This document shows positions 1 to 15,700 of a DNA stretch of 64,000 bases, piece after piece; the first letter of the stretch is position 1, and the number at the start of each line of letters is the position of its first letter. This DNA is from Polytrichum commune (lineage: Eukaryota; Streptophyta; Polytrichopsida; Polytrichales; Polytrichaceae): assembly GCA_950295325.1 (NCBI GenBank), contig OX485803.1, positions 50,791,554 through 50,855,553 on the forward strand, written 5' to 3'. The translations under genes were made by a program, and so were the position numbers. The notes below the pieces were generated by a model. The model saw nothing but the letters and a program-made list of their open reading frames with translations, did not search any database and was not told where the DNA came from.

Positions 1-69
1 CAAAGTCTAATTTGTGAACGCTCTAAGATTATAGATTGGTGTAAGAAAATCCCTTCATTGTTCCTAATG

Positions 70-165
70 TTCCCAATGTTCCATATGCTCACAATATTGG
101 CATCCCAAACTATGGGCATATTTTATTTTGAGACTTTCCAAAGTCTCTGATTAACGAATATAGTG
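70..165 (+). repeat. Dispersed repeat, inverted copy at 49.65-49.74 kb
   Basis: A segment of roughly 90 bases, containing a run of about 20 bases around 'gagactttccaaagtctc', reappears in opposite orientation at about 49651-49745. The shared core includes 'cccaaactatg' and 'gaatatagtg'. It is probably a fragment of a dispersed transposable element; no coding capacity is visible. Confidence 0.6.
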
Positions 166-2799
166 TTCTTGTCTAAATGTTCTTATTTTTATCTTGACTA
201 AAAATTGGACTATTAGGTTGTTGACTTGTTGAGTAGGCCTAACTAGGTTTTAGGGATATTTTGGAAGCTAAGATCGATGGACCAAGTTACAATGGTTAGT
301 GGAGGAGAACACTATTGCACCCCCCCCCCTTTCACCCACTTCCCCGCTAGCTTGAAAGGCCTTACAAGTTTGCATCTCAAACTTATTTTCTCCTTTTGAC
401 TTCACTTCTTTGGTTGTGCCAACTCTCTTGCTCTCAAGTAGCTTAAGATTTGTGAATTTGGACTTAGACTTTTTAATTTGAGGGGTTTAGACAAGGAGCT
501 TTACATTTGTGGGTTTTAAATTGTTGTTTTAGGTTTGTATTTGCATTTCCTTTACATTTGTGAATTTAGACCTTATTATTTTAAAATTAATATCTCCTTC
601 GTTCTTGGTACGTGTTAGTGGCGACTTGCTAGTTCACACTTACTCCTTGTTGGATTCAACTTGCACCATGTTGGATTCAACTTAAACCTTGTTGGCTTCG
701 ACTTACATCTTGCACAAAGATGAACTTATTCCTTCATGCTATAGATTTCCACCATCCTAAATCCTAAACTTTCACCTTCTTGCTATAAACCTGCATCTTC
801 ATGCTTGCGACCTGATGTTTGTCATGATGACTCATTGTTTCGTACCTATGTATTACAACCTTATGACCTTCTATTTGTAGTACCTTGTCACTTCCTACCT
901 ACTTGTTGTACCTTCGCAACTTGGTGGTTTTGAGCGACATGCTTCATCTTGTTGCCCACATGTCCACATTAGTTGACCGTTCTAGATTTCTAGTTTAGTA
1001 TAATTTATGAAAATATATTTAATCTATTCCAATTACAACTTCACTTGTTTGTACAGTCTCTTCCACTAGGCCGTGGACCTTCTATTTTATTTTTATTTTC
1101 CTTTAATGCCCTTGATATAATATGGGGCTATTTTCATTTTATTGGCTTTCATTTTATTTGTTTTAGGAGTTTATGTGTTTTTTGAACATTTTCAGCTTTG
1201 TTTGGATTTTCGTATAGTTTTTTTCTCATTAACTTTAGATGCAAGGTGATAGTTGTTTTCTTTAGCATCTTACATTTTTTTGTCTATGTTTGTTTCACTT
1301 GAAATGGTCTTTTGTGTGTACTTATGAAATTAGATTTTTAATTTTTCAATTTTTCAAATTTCAAATTTTTATGAGTTGTTAGTTGTATTTCTTAGCATGT
1401 TTGTTTTTCTTTTCTTCAATGTGTGCTAAGTTTTATTTAATTTGTTAAATGTGGAGGGTCTACCCACTAGCTTGCAAGTTGCAACCAACCTCTAAAACAA
1501 GCTACATCCTACACACTCGATGAATTCATCTAGAACTTGTTAGTAGACGAGCTTACATAGACATTGGAAATCCCCCGGCCTTAAGTATGTGAGCTACACA
1601 CAAAGAATTCCTCACTTGTAAACATGATGTTAGAATGTTGGGTCTTAATATAAATGTGTCTATATGATGCCAGTGTGAAGCATTGCGTCCTCAACCCTGC
1701 ATTGTGATAATATCAACATGTTTATCCAATCCAAATAGAGTGATTTCAAACACCTAGACAAAGCATTATGCAGGAGATTAAAATGAGAAGAACCAATGAA
1801 TAGGGGACACTAACCGCTAGTTACAAATGAACCGCTTGACTTTGAGAAATAATTGGTTGATGTTCAAGATTGCTTGAAAATAACCAATCATTGTAGAGGA
1901 ATTGAGAGAATATGCCTCAAATCACTGAAGAAAACCCAAAAGCCCCCAACATGGAACTAGTTGGACTTGGAAACACTAGGATCTCAACCAACTATGCCTG
2001 AAAATCTCCCCGGACACTGAGAAGGACTGTGTCACTGCATATTTAAGTGTTATACTACTGAGTTCTCAAAAAGTCTTCGAAAAGTCCTCAAAAATCCTCA
2101 AATGATACTGCTTCAGATGGTGTGATTGTCACTCTGGCATTACTATATTTCAGGTGTTGCTGAAGGAGTACTACAGTAGTATTCTTTCCAATAAATATAT
2201 ATAGATGTAGATGTAATACACTTGTTCACTGTGGCCAGTGTCAGAAACATTGCCACCACCGCATACTCTGCCTTTGCCATGTCGATTAGTACATGGAATT
2301 TGAAAATAATACTCCAAAATAAATCACACCAAACTTACATTCCAACTTCCAATTTATGCAGTGTGGTTGAGATTGGTCATGAGGATTTTCAAGATTGGTG
2401 TACTTGAAAGGAGAGACTCTCCGCTCTGAAGTCTTCCTCGCTGTCATGGATCGTGACTAACGAATAAGTTAAGTTGTTGTGCTGGCTGATATGTTTGAGG
2501 AAGAGATTTATCAATCTGGCGTCTTTCACAGCGAGCATGGTGTACTATGATATTCTACTTACTTCAAGAAAGGCAAGCCCTGGACATGTGGGAAACAGTC
2601 GTCGCTTCTGCTCAGTCTATGTAGGGGTCAAAGCCGGGCCACCTGTCAGAAGGCCCACAAGGCAGAACAACATTGCAATAGATTTACAATAAACTTGAGC
2701 TACTTTGCAGTTGGAGGGTCTTGACTCTTGACATTATTCAGCTCAGTCTTTGCACTATGTGGGGTCAAGAATAAGCTGGACTCTAGTCAACATTATATT

Positions 2800-2920
2800 C
2801 TATTTATTCTCACAACAAAGCATTGCACGAGCATATTCAAGCTCAGAAATTCGGGTGAAGCAATGTATTGATATTATTAGAATGAAACAACTGATAATAG
2901 TTGAACAATGTTATGGTTCA
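2800..2920 (+). repeat. Dispersed repeat shared with about 22675-22795
   Basis: About 120 bases around 'gatattattagaatg' and 'gaacaatgttatgg' align in the same orientation with 22675-22795, with scattered mismatches and small indels. This indicates two old copies of one mobile or duplicated sequence. I cannot name the family. Confidence 0.6.
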
Positions 2921-5900
2921 ATTACACAAGAACAACATGTATCTTTAAGGTAAGCAGTTCTTACACTTCTAGCTCTGCACCATACCCACTTCTCGTAGGA
3001 TGTGAAACACACCATCAATTGTAGTTAATCAACAAATCCGAATCATGTCCATAGCCATTTGCTCATAATTTCTAGAGCTCACATGAATATTCTATTCATT
3101 ACATAAGTGAAGCTTTTCTTCCTCATTAAATGATCTAATCGGTCCCCCCCCCCCCTCTCCCCCTTTTTTTTTTGTTGATTAGTGAATTTAGATTCATTTA
3201 AGATCAATAACTGAATTTGTCCACATACCATACTAGGGTTTTTTTTTTATATAAAATGTGAAATTGGATAATCTGATTGGCAAGAATGAATACGTAATCC
3301 AATTCAAACTCTCATATTGTGTGATATGAAAACACATAGCTTAGGGGGTGCATCCTTCATTAAAAGCCATCATTACCTTGGATTAAGTACCCCTATAATA
3401 TTCAGTTTTTGGGTGGAGAAGAAAAAGGACCTATATACATAGTTTTAGCTAACAAATAACATGATGTATGTATACACACAAACATCAATAAGTAGATATC
3501 ACCATATCATATGCATACGAGGAAAGAAACTTGCAAAAAATATGCCTCCGATATTTGTACACAAAATACTTCATTATTGCTCAATGAAGTTGTGGAAGAA
3601 TCTTTCATTCATGGATGTAACCCATACAAATTGGTTCCCATCATGAATGTCATTGTAGCCAACCCAATTACCGTTTTCAAGTCTACTGCAATCAACGGTT
3701 ACTCTAGACCCCTCATCACCTCGAAACAACCATGGAAAGGTGTTGCATTGGTGATGAGTGATGAAGATGGATAAATCATTCATAGATCAAATGAAATATG
3801 AAGATGTTGGATGATTATGCCCAACTTAAGCCTTACATAACCTTCTATAATCTTCTATGTATGTATGGCCTTATTGTAATTTACGAATAGACCCACTGTT
3901 CCATAATGCACTATATACTCATATTAATACTTTTACATAATTTGGCAAGAGAAAGAATACACTAGCCTATGTATATTTTGTAAATCATAGTCATAATAAA
4001 TAGCCCTATTGGGAACCCACATGCTACAAGTGCTACTTGGGGACATATCCTTGTCATACTCTTCATTTCCAAATTCCAGTCCTCCTGGTTTCTATTGTCC
4101 TACATGGGAAACAGTTGCACCACCTTATACTTCTCCGGATGTGGCACAAAATCTCTTAAGTGATCGGTTATGGGCGCCTCTACTCTAGCAAATTCAAATT
4201 GTGCATGTAGCCGAATTCTTCATGATTTTTAGAGTTGATTTGAATATCTTATTTCTTGCAAAATTGAAGATTATCTTCCTCATTAAATGATCAAATAGGT
4301 GACCTCAATTACGTTGACTATTGAGGGGCTATTAAGCCTTGAGTCATTAACAAATTTTGAGCACATAGTTTCATTTTTTTTTACCACACACCATTTAAAT
4401 TAAGGTGTTCCTTTAAGGTGAATAAGAAAATGATGCCCACTTACCTCAAATCTTGAACCATGTGCCTATTTTGGTTTGTGACATATTCTAGACACGTAAT
4501 ATTAATGGTATGATTGGCACAGAGCACATGTTGCATGGTTATCTTAAATAAAAGTCAAGTGAACACATAGCATGACGTATTTGCACACATGGCAAGTCTA
4601 GTTTGTAGCAAACCATGAAAAAGATAAGAGAGTGGAGGCTCCAACATAGAGCCATAGCCTTGCATGGACGCCCCTATACAACAGTGGTGAAGTTTTTTAA
4701 ATTCCAAATTAGATATCTTGTATCAAATTGAGGTTTGAGATTCATTTCACAAGGCTTCGAATTCACTTGAACGACTTACACAACAAGAAAATTGGCCAAC
4801 AAGATGTGCACCTTATAAGTTATGTGGCCACTCTTCTTAATTGAACATCTATATCTGGGTGGTACCTATATCATATATGGCATGGCATATACTTAAGAAT
4901 GGACGACCAAATGACATGTGTTACAATGAGATTGTAACTATGTCCTCATAACGCATTATTCATTCTGTATTGAATTGTTAATACAATTGGAAGGACATGT
5001 TCACATGAAAAGAAAGAAAGAATCACCACACTGACCTCTCATAACTTTTGCATCTCAACTACAAAAAAAATGAAACTTGAAATGACAACCTCCATGGTTC
5101 ACAGTTGCTAACCAAATGAGACCCATTCCCGGTTGATGAATGGCCAAATCATTTGTGGAGTTAGAGGTGCCCACAAGAAAGCTACAAAGCTTGATACCTT
5201 ACATCGGATCAATCAAAGTACCCAACCTTGCCAAAGTGTCGGGAATAGGTACAACTACCTTACATATGTCACTCTCTTGCTGTTGATTCCATAGATGAGG
5301 GAGAGATACTCAAGCCTTCCAAGGCTCTCACGCTCCAATGCTCAAATCTTGTAATATATTATAATGCCCAATGTTGATGCTGTAACTTATTAGCGTAACT
5401 TTGTAGTTATAAGGGGGATAGCAACCTAGCACATGCAATTCTACTTTTGATGCCAAAAACGTGCATCTTCACATTTTTAACCCTATCAGATACCTATACC
5501 CTAACTATATCATAAAATGTGAAATCCTCATTATAGATACCCGAATTGTACTATCAGAAAAGACAATACACCGTTCATGGTATTTAGAATAACTTACAAG
5601 CTTGAATTATTATGTATCTCATTTATTATCATCAAAAGTCAAACTGGTTGTTTGGACACTATATAACATTAGCATCTTTAATTGGTAATAACTTACATTA
5701 GCAATTAAAATGTTAATAGCAATGCGTAACTCCAAATACTAAACGGTGTAGTTAGAAGAAAAAACCGTACCCATAACTTGGATAGTTTATTGGAACCACG
5801 TTTTGTGCATACTTAAACATAACCTCATGGGAGTTACCATTCAGCACTAAGTCCTGTGAGCCATCACCGCAAATTATAGTAAGGACATGGGAGCTTCTGA

Positions 5901-8900
5901 AGGGGACACAAGTGAAGGTACATCGGCCACTCATGTGCAATAATGGAGATCTCTGCCTACACTTGCTCTCTACTGTGAAGCAAGTGAATTGCATGGTATT
6001 CTATAATAATTTGGCTTCAGCACATGTCGAAGAACCAGGTGAATCAACTAGGTACATAATTAACCCCAGTACAAGTCATTAAGAAAGTGCGACTATGCAT
6101 TTGGTAAGTAGAATTCCATTTGGCAAGTGCATCACATTGCACATATGATATCCACAATGCACACCACAAATCTCATGCCCCGATCACACCAAAATTTTCG
6201 TCCGGTTCCCATCATGAAATTGTTGGGGATTATGTTGAGAAATAGGTGTTGGTCTACCAGTTTTCACACTATTACAGCCGGCAATGCCGATGGATGGTGT
6301 CAGAATTAGCCGGTTTGATCAGCCCCTTAGTTGTGCATCGATGTTTTGTGGGGCCGGAAAATCCTCCAGGCGTTAAGGTCGAAGCATCCAAAGTCGACTT
6401 ACTAATATCTAGAGTCTGCCATACCGCTCATTCCTCTTCACTTTAGCACTCAAAACCAAGACATGTGTCATGACACTCTTGGATCCGGCATGATCAAAAT
6501 TCGGTCCTAGCCATATCAAATCATAAGGGTTTTGGCAATTGCCGTAGCCAAGAGTAGCATTAAGATAAGTGGTTATGGGTTAACCTATAGATTGACTATA
6601 TGTAATTCTAATTTTTACACTTCAAAATTTGTAGCAATTTGCATATTCACAAAATTTCTTTAAAATAATTATATTCTCCTTAGAAAAAAAAAATTCACAA
6701 GAAAGTCATCTCCCCGCTATTACTCCTCCTAAATAGATGCAAGCTCTCTTATTTTATCGGTTACAGATGTCTCAACCTTATGCCCCTTTTCTTTTTCTTT
6801 TTTAAAATTTGGGGTATACTCAGCTTGAGTACTAAGTTATTCATTGCAAATGAGTAATATTGGCAGCTAGAAATTAATATAAAACTTTATATGAGTGAAA
6901 TTGTGTGTCAAAGTTGCAATGGCAATGAGAATGTCATGTGTTAACATACAAACATATTTACATGTTATATGTCCTTGTTCAGCTAGCTCAATACCCAAAT
7001 GTGGGTCACTACCAATGTCAAAGATAATTTACTTGCTTGTCAAATCATTGGGCCAATTCAATTTGGAAAGGGAACAAGCTCTGAAGCATGTGTAATATTA
7101 TGTCAACATACATCATTTATCATGGTATTGTAGTGGTCAGGTCAAATGATGTGTTGATGTGTCTATACTCGATTGGATAAGAGGTGACACATAATCGCCA
7201 ATAATTGATTACCATGCAATGGCTTGAATGTGTGGAGGAGAAGATACTCTCAAGTAGGCTTGAGAAGATGATGACCTCCACTATCATTGAGAAGGCTTCC
7301 TTTCATGTGGATACATTCTACCCAAAATACACCTTGACATATAAACACAAACATGTTCCCTCATCAATGAATGAATGGCCTCCCCCATCAAGGACAACCC
7401 TACGTTTGAATAGAGCCTCTTAAAATGGCAACACCACCCTCACAGACAAATGACGAATCGACCACACTCACCCCCCGCCTCCCCCCAATTTCTTCCTTAT
7501 CTACGCAATGGGTTTTTTCCTCTTCTTGTTTTCCCTTCCAATATATACTTTACTCCATGTTTCCCATACACAAGCAAGTAACTTGTCCATTTCATTACTC
7601 CTTGCTATTCTTAAAGGTATTGAGGCCTTAAATTAACACCTTCCCTTTGGTGGCACTTAATTGTTATTCTTAAATCATCAACAAGTGCCATCAAGTAAGT
7701 CATTTTTTAAAATGATTAATCATATGTGGCATCAAGTCTAAAATAACACCACTTCTGCCATTCATAATAGCAGTGTAAAATGAATGCAAGATCACTTTTA
7801 AAAGAGCACCAACTTTGGCCAATCACAATGGCTAATCGGGGATTTATCCACTCAACGAGGCAATGTAAGAAGTGATCCTCAAAAAGAGGACAACACCTTC
7901 ATTTAATAAAAGACCCTCACCTACAATAAAACTAATTTTGTGGTGATCCTCACTTAGCAATCCAACATCATAAAATCCCCTTACTTGATAGTAAAAGACT
8001 CCTTACTTAAGACGACTTTGAGGATTCATGTAGATTGCTTATTGATTTATTATTTCTTGAATTCTTTTTCTATAGACTTTGTATAGATTCACTAATCTAT
8101 GGAATTGTTTAAAAAAAATCCAAACTAATTAACCTTCCTGAAATGGATTTTTCTTTTCTTAAAGTGTCACTTTAAGGCTACCTTATACCTGTCTTCCTCA
8201 TGCCTACTGTGTTCGATTGCATGCCCATTCAAGCTTCACTCCCTCTCCACTTATCAAGCCACGTGTGTGCATTGACTCTATTCTATCCAGAAGACAAGAA
8301 CCAAACACTACTCAACATGTAACAAAAAAAAATCCACTCAACCCCACCCAACTATCACATGTATTTATTCAGCTATCATCATCTTAAATATAAATGAATC
8401 CACAGTTTCTTCACCGTTGTCTTCGTCAAGGGACTCTGCAATGTCATTATCCACCAGAAGCAAAATCATTTTCTTGTGCTTACTATCGTTCGTGTCTTCC
8501 GAGCACGGGCTGCATCCTCATGTATTTGGAGCACATAGAGCCAAATGATTAAGCTTAAAGGCAACCCCTCAACACTATTCAACCTCTCACATGTCTACAC
8601 TTTTTAAGAGGCGAAGAGCTCGGTGGGAGGCATTTCCATTTCCAATGCAGTTGCTGCCTCAGTAAAATCCTTGCATGGTGATTGAAAAATTGGCTTAGTT
8701 GTCAGTTTTATGAATGTCATTGTGACAAACCCGTCATTAGTGTCATGACAATTGGGTATTAAACCGGAAATCCCCAGTGCCTTGCAGGGGTGTGCGGCCC
8801 ACCTACCAGTGCCTGTCTTGGGTTACCATCCAAATTCAGTCTAAATATAGGCATATTACCCAAATTACCCACTGCATACTCATGGATATTCTTGAAAAGC

Positions 8901-9701
8901 GCAATCTGTGGCCTTGTTATAATGGATAAATTCTGCACATGAATAATCACAAAGATATAGACCTATTTGAGCTGAATAATGTTATCAAGGCCAGCAAGAC
9001 ACCAGGTACTAGGAAATTTTAAGCATCATCATATTCATGGCAAGAACATATATAATCACCTATTTTTCAGCAAGATGTATCCATTTGAAGTTGAGAATCC
9101 CAATGTTGGGATGTTTAGGCCCTTAAGGTTAAGACCATAAATGCAAAACCAGCCTACAGAGTTCTGTGCTCAATTTATTGAGAAACCTTAATGTAGCCAC
9201 TAAGTATAACTTCGACAACTCTGCTTCCACACCATGCTCCGAGGAGCACACTAGTTCTGATGAGCTAATCGTCAGATACAGTACGACAGAATGCACTACT
9301 TCAAAGCAGAAGGTACAAGAATCACTATCCAATATAACATGCTGAATGTACTTACATCAGTAAAACAGAACAATATTACATACAGATTTTCAGTATCAAC
9401 TGTAAGGTAATACATCTTTAATGTCAAATAGATCCCATTACAGTGTTCCCTTGAAATCTACATTCACAATCCCCAAAACAGCACTAACACCTCTTGGAAG
9501 GGGAACCTTCTAGTTTCCTTGCAACTGTGACTCAGTTGTATGTGTCTTCTACAATTTGCTACAATTTACTACACCAGTAAGAGGACAAAGTGTTGGCACT
9601 AAAATTGCTTGAAAGTCTTCCTGCCATATTGGCATTCCTTTTCTAGCGTCCAGTAAACATGCAGGAAAACCCTTCAAAATGAGGTTCTCCCCAGGTGTTA
9701 A

Positions 9702-12700
9702 TTACACTAGGGTAGGGGAGAGTAAAAAGTCAGGTAACAGGCGGTGCATCAAAATACCGCAAAAGGGGCACGCAGGTAGCGGGGTCTGTAGAACCAGAGA
9801 AAGGGAGGAAGATTCAAGGGATGTCCGCGAGGAAAGTGAAAAAAATGAAGCAGGGGCAAGGGCGGAAGCCCATCGTCCACAGCAGCTGCAATGCCAGAGA
9901 GGGCTCCCAGGGCACACCTGCAAAAGTTATGATGCCAAGTACCCATCAGAAGAATCATCTACAGGAATCACACCTCCTTGCTTTACTTGGCACTTTAACT
10001 GTAAAGATTGGGAACTAGATGGCCCCATACTGATCCTGGAGTGGAGGTAGTCCTTATACCTATATGTTGTGGTATACAAAGAATTGGAAAAATGTTCCAA
10101 TGAGATCACATTCTTCTGATGTTCATATCTTGTCAGTTCGTATACAAATGAAGAAAATAAAAGTCAAGATCTTTCCAATGAGCCATCACCCATTACTTCT
10201 GCACCACCATTTGGACACAACAAGCCCTAGAAGTTCCTGTCATGACCTTCAATATGTGGTACAAAGAAAAACTGACAAGTGGTGCATTGTATAACTAAGC
10301 TAGAGTTTTAAGGGTCGAAGACTGTCTCCACTACAAATTTCAGAGTGGAGACCATTATCAATTCACTGACCTGCAAAGAAACAGAACATCGTTGGAGCTT
10401 GTGCTTGGTTTTTCCTTTCTTTGACTGAACAGATTGGCAATAGGCTATTTCCGGAAAGTCCAAGGGCACAGCAGCATCACAGAAGGTGCACCTCTCCAAT
10501 GACCTTGAGGAAACAGTACAACACATGGGACAAGGTTAGAACACTAACACCCTTAGGGGACTCTTTTGTGAACCTATCTCCACTTTAAACCCTCGATAGC
10601 CTCTTGTGTATGGTGTTCGCCAAAGCTGCAAACAATACTTTTTTAAACTCACATGGGTTTATACGGTCTATAAAAAGTGGCTCCCCCACAATCAACTCTC
10701 AGACAAATCTTGTTCTTAAACATAACATACTTAACTTGAATATCTCCTTAAATCTTAGTATTGTTCAACAAATATTCAAAGACGTGGTCAATGACACGGA
10801 TCACACTGCACTTTTCCATGCAAATAGTGTGGGTTCCTCATATATATTAGCAATATGTAATGGGTCGCCCCAAGGATTGATCTCCACATAACAACTCAAC
10901 TTGCAAAGCTTACATGTCATCTGAAGGTGCAGACATTGAATCAGCCAGTTGAACCAGACTAGTGAAACAATTTGATCTGTTAGCCAGCACCCAGTTGACA
11001 ACAAGTGGCGTGACCACTTCCATATCCCCCAGTCTATTCTCCAACTGCTCTGCTGTCTCTGGACGGCCTGCAGCCGTAAGAGTACCAAAATACAACCTCT
11101 GCCGAATCTCATGCTCAACACTCCAAAGATAATTCTTAAAGAGGTCATCTTCATCCAGGGAGTGGGGATCATTTCCCACTACTGGTCCAACATAGGTGAG
11201 CCCCTCTCCTGTTGGTTCTAAAATCTCTAAGGAACTCCGCTGACTTAAAACCTCGGGCCGACAATGTACTAATAGCAATCGCCTACAAAGCACACAGAAC
11301 ATCTGCAGTTGACGACAGGAGACAAATGGGAGACTAGCTTGTAGATTTTCAAGTGATACAAATGATGAAATAGTGGCTGTGAGGCTTGTTGGTTTGCACC
11401 AGGTTAATACCCAATCAAATAATACTTTGTTGACAAAGTCCACACCAGATAGGCGTTTCAGTGCTGCAAGTGCAGATATTACATCCCACAAAACCAGAGT
11501 TCGTGTTGGATCCTCCATGTGATGAAGCATCGAGAGGATTCTTGACCTCCAAATGGCAAGGGTGTCAAGTGGGAGAGATTTGTTGAAATTTTTCTCCACT
11601 CTCTGCTCTAATGAACCGTCCAACAAGGTCTTGGTCTTTTGGCAGCCCACCCAAAAGAGGTGCACCACACCTTTTTGTGCCCTAGGGACAATTCAGGACA
11701 GAATTTTTGGAGTCAGATACAAGCAGGAAAAAATGTTGCAACAAGAAGAGTAGGAAATACTTGAATAAACATTGGTATCAACAACAGATCAACAAGCAGA
11801 GCAGATTGATAATCCAAGAGGGAAAGTATAACTTTACGAAGAGCAGGTAGGCTTCATTAAATGCCAATTAATTGAAGCAAAAATGATTTATTTGTGCAAC
11901 ATAATGTCCAAGGATTTCACAACATAAGTAACCCACCTAGCTTGATACATCTGGTCTATCATATCTGCTGTAATACCACGCACCTGAACAGAAACAAGCA
12001 ACGGATACTATGAGCATGTGTGCACTTAAAATGACATATTTGTTTAGCATTGACCATATGGAAAACCTTCCTATTAAGTTTGAAGTGCTACTGCTCCGCT
12101 TTTTGAAAACTTGAATGGTCTAGAATTGATGTACCACTGCCATAGCAAGGGTTCCTGGTGATAATGCTGCTCCATAATAAGGGTCCAGTACCGAGGCAGG
12201 CAGCTGCAAGCAGTACGCAAATCAGATCAAACAGAATTTCTTCAATGAATTAGGAAAGATGAAAAACTCTACCTAGCTTGCAATGAACAAATGCTAACTA
12301 TTCATATTCTAACTGTACCAAAAACACAGAATGGTAAATAGGATATACATCGATTGAGGTGTGAGCTGTCTCTTCTTTGAGGAGGGATGTGAACTCCGGA
12401 AGTGCTAAATCAAAAAGGTCACTTCCTATGAACTCCCAGGCGTGCATCATATTGTCCTGCAAAACAAGACAACTGCATGATCATACTGTTGCATACAGAA
12501 TGCATAACACACAACAGATTGTAGTGTTTGCATATTCAAACACTACAAATATTTCACTTGTAGATAAGCTAGAATATCATGCTTGGAAAACTTTTGATAG
12601 TTTTCATACTGTAAATTTAAGTTTCTTTTGACATGCACTACTGGTTGACATTTGAATGGTATTGCAGTAGATTAGATTGTTACCTGGCCACAGCTATACA

Positions 12701-15700
12701 AAAATTGGCCATCTGTCGTCCACACCAATCCAGTGACCTGCACCCAAGCTTTAAACATCGACTATATAAGAAATTAGATTGCCTATTTGATCTACTTATA
12801 CTTGACAGAGTGACTCAAGAGTACCCAGCCTTGACATATTATAATTCCTCAAGAAAGCTGTTCCTTCTTGACAAGTGAATTGCCATTCAAAGCAGGAACC
12901 AACCTACAAGATTGTTTTTCAACACTCACTCAAGTGAGCATTGTTCACCAGAAAACACCTTGTAGTTAAAGACAAGCCTTCAGATAACATATGGAAGAGA
13001 TTCTTACAACTTGGTCATGCGCCAATTTCTGATTGGCCGTTCGGCTACAGATCCATGAGAAATCAAATTCATATGCAGAAATTTGGCCTGATCCTTTCCC
13101 AACCGCCAGAAGAGGTCTTGAAGATGCTCCAGTTGGTAATACAAGTCCAAGGGAACTTACAAGTTCATCATCTGCTACTAACACCTTATCTCCACAGACA
13201 ATGCACAACAGAAATGTTAGAATTATAGAACAACCACAATGAAATAAGCTAAATATACACTAATATGCCTTTTAGACATAGAATATAACCAAAACCCAAA
13301 CTCACCAGTATAAGTGGAATGGGAGGGAGACTGAGATTGAGAACTAATAGAACTTGAAGAACAGCTCACAACAACCTGAAGAACTGAAATTTGACAGCTC
13401 ACATTAGAGTTTATACACAAGGAACCACAAGAACCATGAGGACACAGAGTGCCCTAACCTTCTCAAAATCAAACAGGGAAGGAAGAGAAAGATTGTCCGA
13501 AGGAAGAAAAAAATATTTGTGTGCTCAAAAGTAAATTGGATGTTTTCTGTTGACATATACAAAGTTGAAAGGAAGCATGCAATCTTACATGTATATACAA
13601 AAATACTTCATTGAAGATAGCAGTTGCCAACCACAACAACATCAAGTCATTTACAACAGGGCCTAGAATGCAAAAGAAGAAAGTACCTCTCTCAGTAATG
13701 TTAAGGGAAATGTTCTACTGCCTGATGGCAAGAGGGCCAGTGTCTTTAACTTTCCCGACCACAGCTTTACACTGCCACAAATGCCACCATGAAAGAGTGA
13801 GATATTCTATTTGCAAGGGGATCTACCATGGCAAGAAACCATGACTTATGACTCACACAACCGTTTTAAGCCCTATGAACTGAAGTGGGTTTTAGGTGAT
13901 GAAGAAAAACTAAATACCCCTTTCTAATATCCTACCAGAAACGGAAATACTGCACATTTAGAAGGAATAAAGCAAGCAAACTTAAAGCAAATATACCTCC
14001 CATCAGAACTTCCAGTTGCCAACACTAAAGCATCTTCAGATGTACCATCACTGCTAGGACATGCCACCCAGCTTATTGTGGTTATCCAAGAGTTATGTAA
14101 CACAAGCTCTCCGAGTAAGGACATGTTTGGGAAAACAGGAATTTCAACTGAGTAATACTCCGGTACTGGTATTCGTAAGAGCCAAACACTGCCCGCCTTT
14201 GTTCCCACAGCACAAAATACAAACCCTCGATCATTCAGATGACAAGTCGGGGACCAGGCCACCACCAGTGGAGCTAAAGAATAACTCCTCCTGGCATACT
14301 CCAAGGGCAAAATAGTGTTTGATTGTTGACACAAAGCAAAATCTGGCCTTTTTGGTGAGGATACTTCATCTTGAGAAGCTGGTAATGATTTTCTGTTCTT
14401 CCTCCGTGGAGGTATTCGATTCTCAAGGCTTCCTTCTCTGTTACAAGGATCAAACGCTGAGATGATGGGGGGCTCTTGCACATCCTTCCTACTGCTCCCT
14501 TTCATTGGACCTTTGAGAACCTCTTCTGTAAAAGCAACCACAAAATACATAATCCCTGGCTCATCTGCAGAAGATTTTTTAAACAGATTGGCAAACAAAT
14601 TACATCACCATCTACTGTACCGACTTCGTCAACAACACCCCTCATAAAAAATTTATAAAAGAATTCCCCAGGTTTTGAGAACCTTCCAGATTAGAGAAGC
14701 CTTACCTCCAATAGGACTGCCCTGTATAGTATTGCCATCCTTTACCTTCACATAACAATCACATTTCAACGACCTTCCCTCACAAAACCCAATCCTGGTA
14801 CTACATCTGTCTACTATCATCCAAATGTGTAATCATGTAAGTGCCATGAGGAGACAAAATGTACAAGTGATAAGGTAATCTACACATAAACAATACTGTT
14901 AGAAGAGACCAGCAGGGGATGAAATTAATGTGTGAAATGGGGAACAACTTAATAATGCAGAGACTCCAAAGGCAGGCCCTAACAAAGATAATATACATAA
15001 CAAACATTCAAACTGTCATGTATGAAAGTAGCATTCGCAAAGCTGTTCTACTGGCCCCAAGTTCCAGTGTCCAAAAGAACCCAACCTGGAATGGACCATG
15101 TCCAATAAATAATATTCATCTGGCTCCTACTTGTACAGATGCCTGATCCTAAATTGGAATAAGTATATAGGGGTTGACAACAGAACAGCTTTCATCAAGA
15201 AGACAAACAGAGGTCAAACCCTTGCTTTCTAAAATCGTAGAGAATGAAAGATCATACAATGGAAGGAGGATGAACAAGTGGGTCACATTACAATGCACAA
15301 AGACTGTTATACACATACATAGTCACCCTTGACACCATATTCATCTGGCAAGGTGACAACCAGACACATGAAAGTAACATAAAAGGAAAAATGGAGATAC
15401 TTCAGGTTTCTATTACAGACATAGATTCTTTTGGGGGACAACAGTAACTATGATAACGTACTCTAGAAAGCCAAATTACCTCTTCTATGCAGATAAGTCC
15501 AGGTGCCAATGATTCCTCCAGTGCATTCGAAGTTCTGGATTCAGCATTTGCATTGCCCACTTAGCATTCTTAAGCATATGTAAGGGCATTCTCTTCCTAT
15601 TCTAGCTTCAAGAATTACTTTAAGAATCATGGTCCTTGAGTACATGCACGAATGCCATGCATAGTCAAGTGGCAAGCTCTCATTAGTGCACACCTCATTG

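Larger units (their letters stand above)
1..9701. other. AT-rich intergenic region with no supportable gene
   Basis: Open frames here are all short (under about 90 codons), overlap on both strands and match no family I recognise. The stretch holds homopolymer runs (C-runs near 320 and 3144), long T/A tracts, and two segments that recur elsewhere in the window: about 70-165 (inverted copy at 49.65-49.74 kb) and about 2800-2920 (copy near 22.7 kb). A minus-strand frame at 5752-5994 (80 codons) reads smoothly but I could not assign it. The last ~600 bases probably include the 3' untranslated region of the minus-strand gene ending at 9702. Confidence 0.6.

Noticed and set aside
5752-5994. 80-codon minus-strand frame as a small secreted protein gene
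   Set aside because: Suggestive cysteine content but no signal peptide, family match or supporting exon structure.
9679-10050. Plus-strand 123-codon frame
   Set aside because: It is antisense to the terminal zinc-finger exon of the TFIIIC90-like gene, whose motifs are unmistakable.
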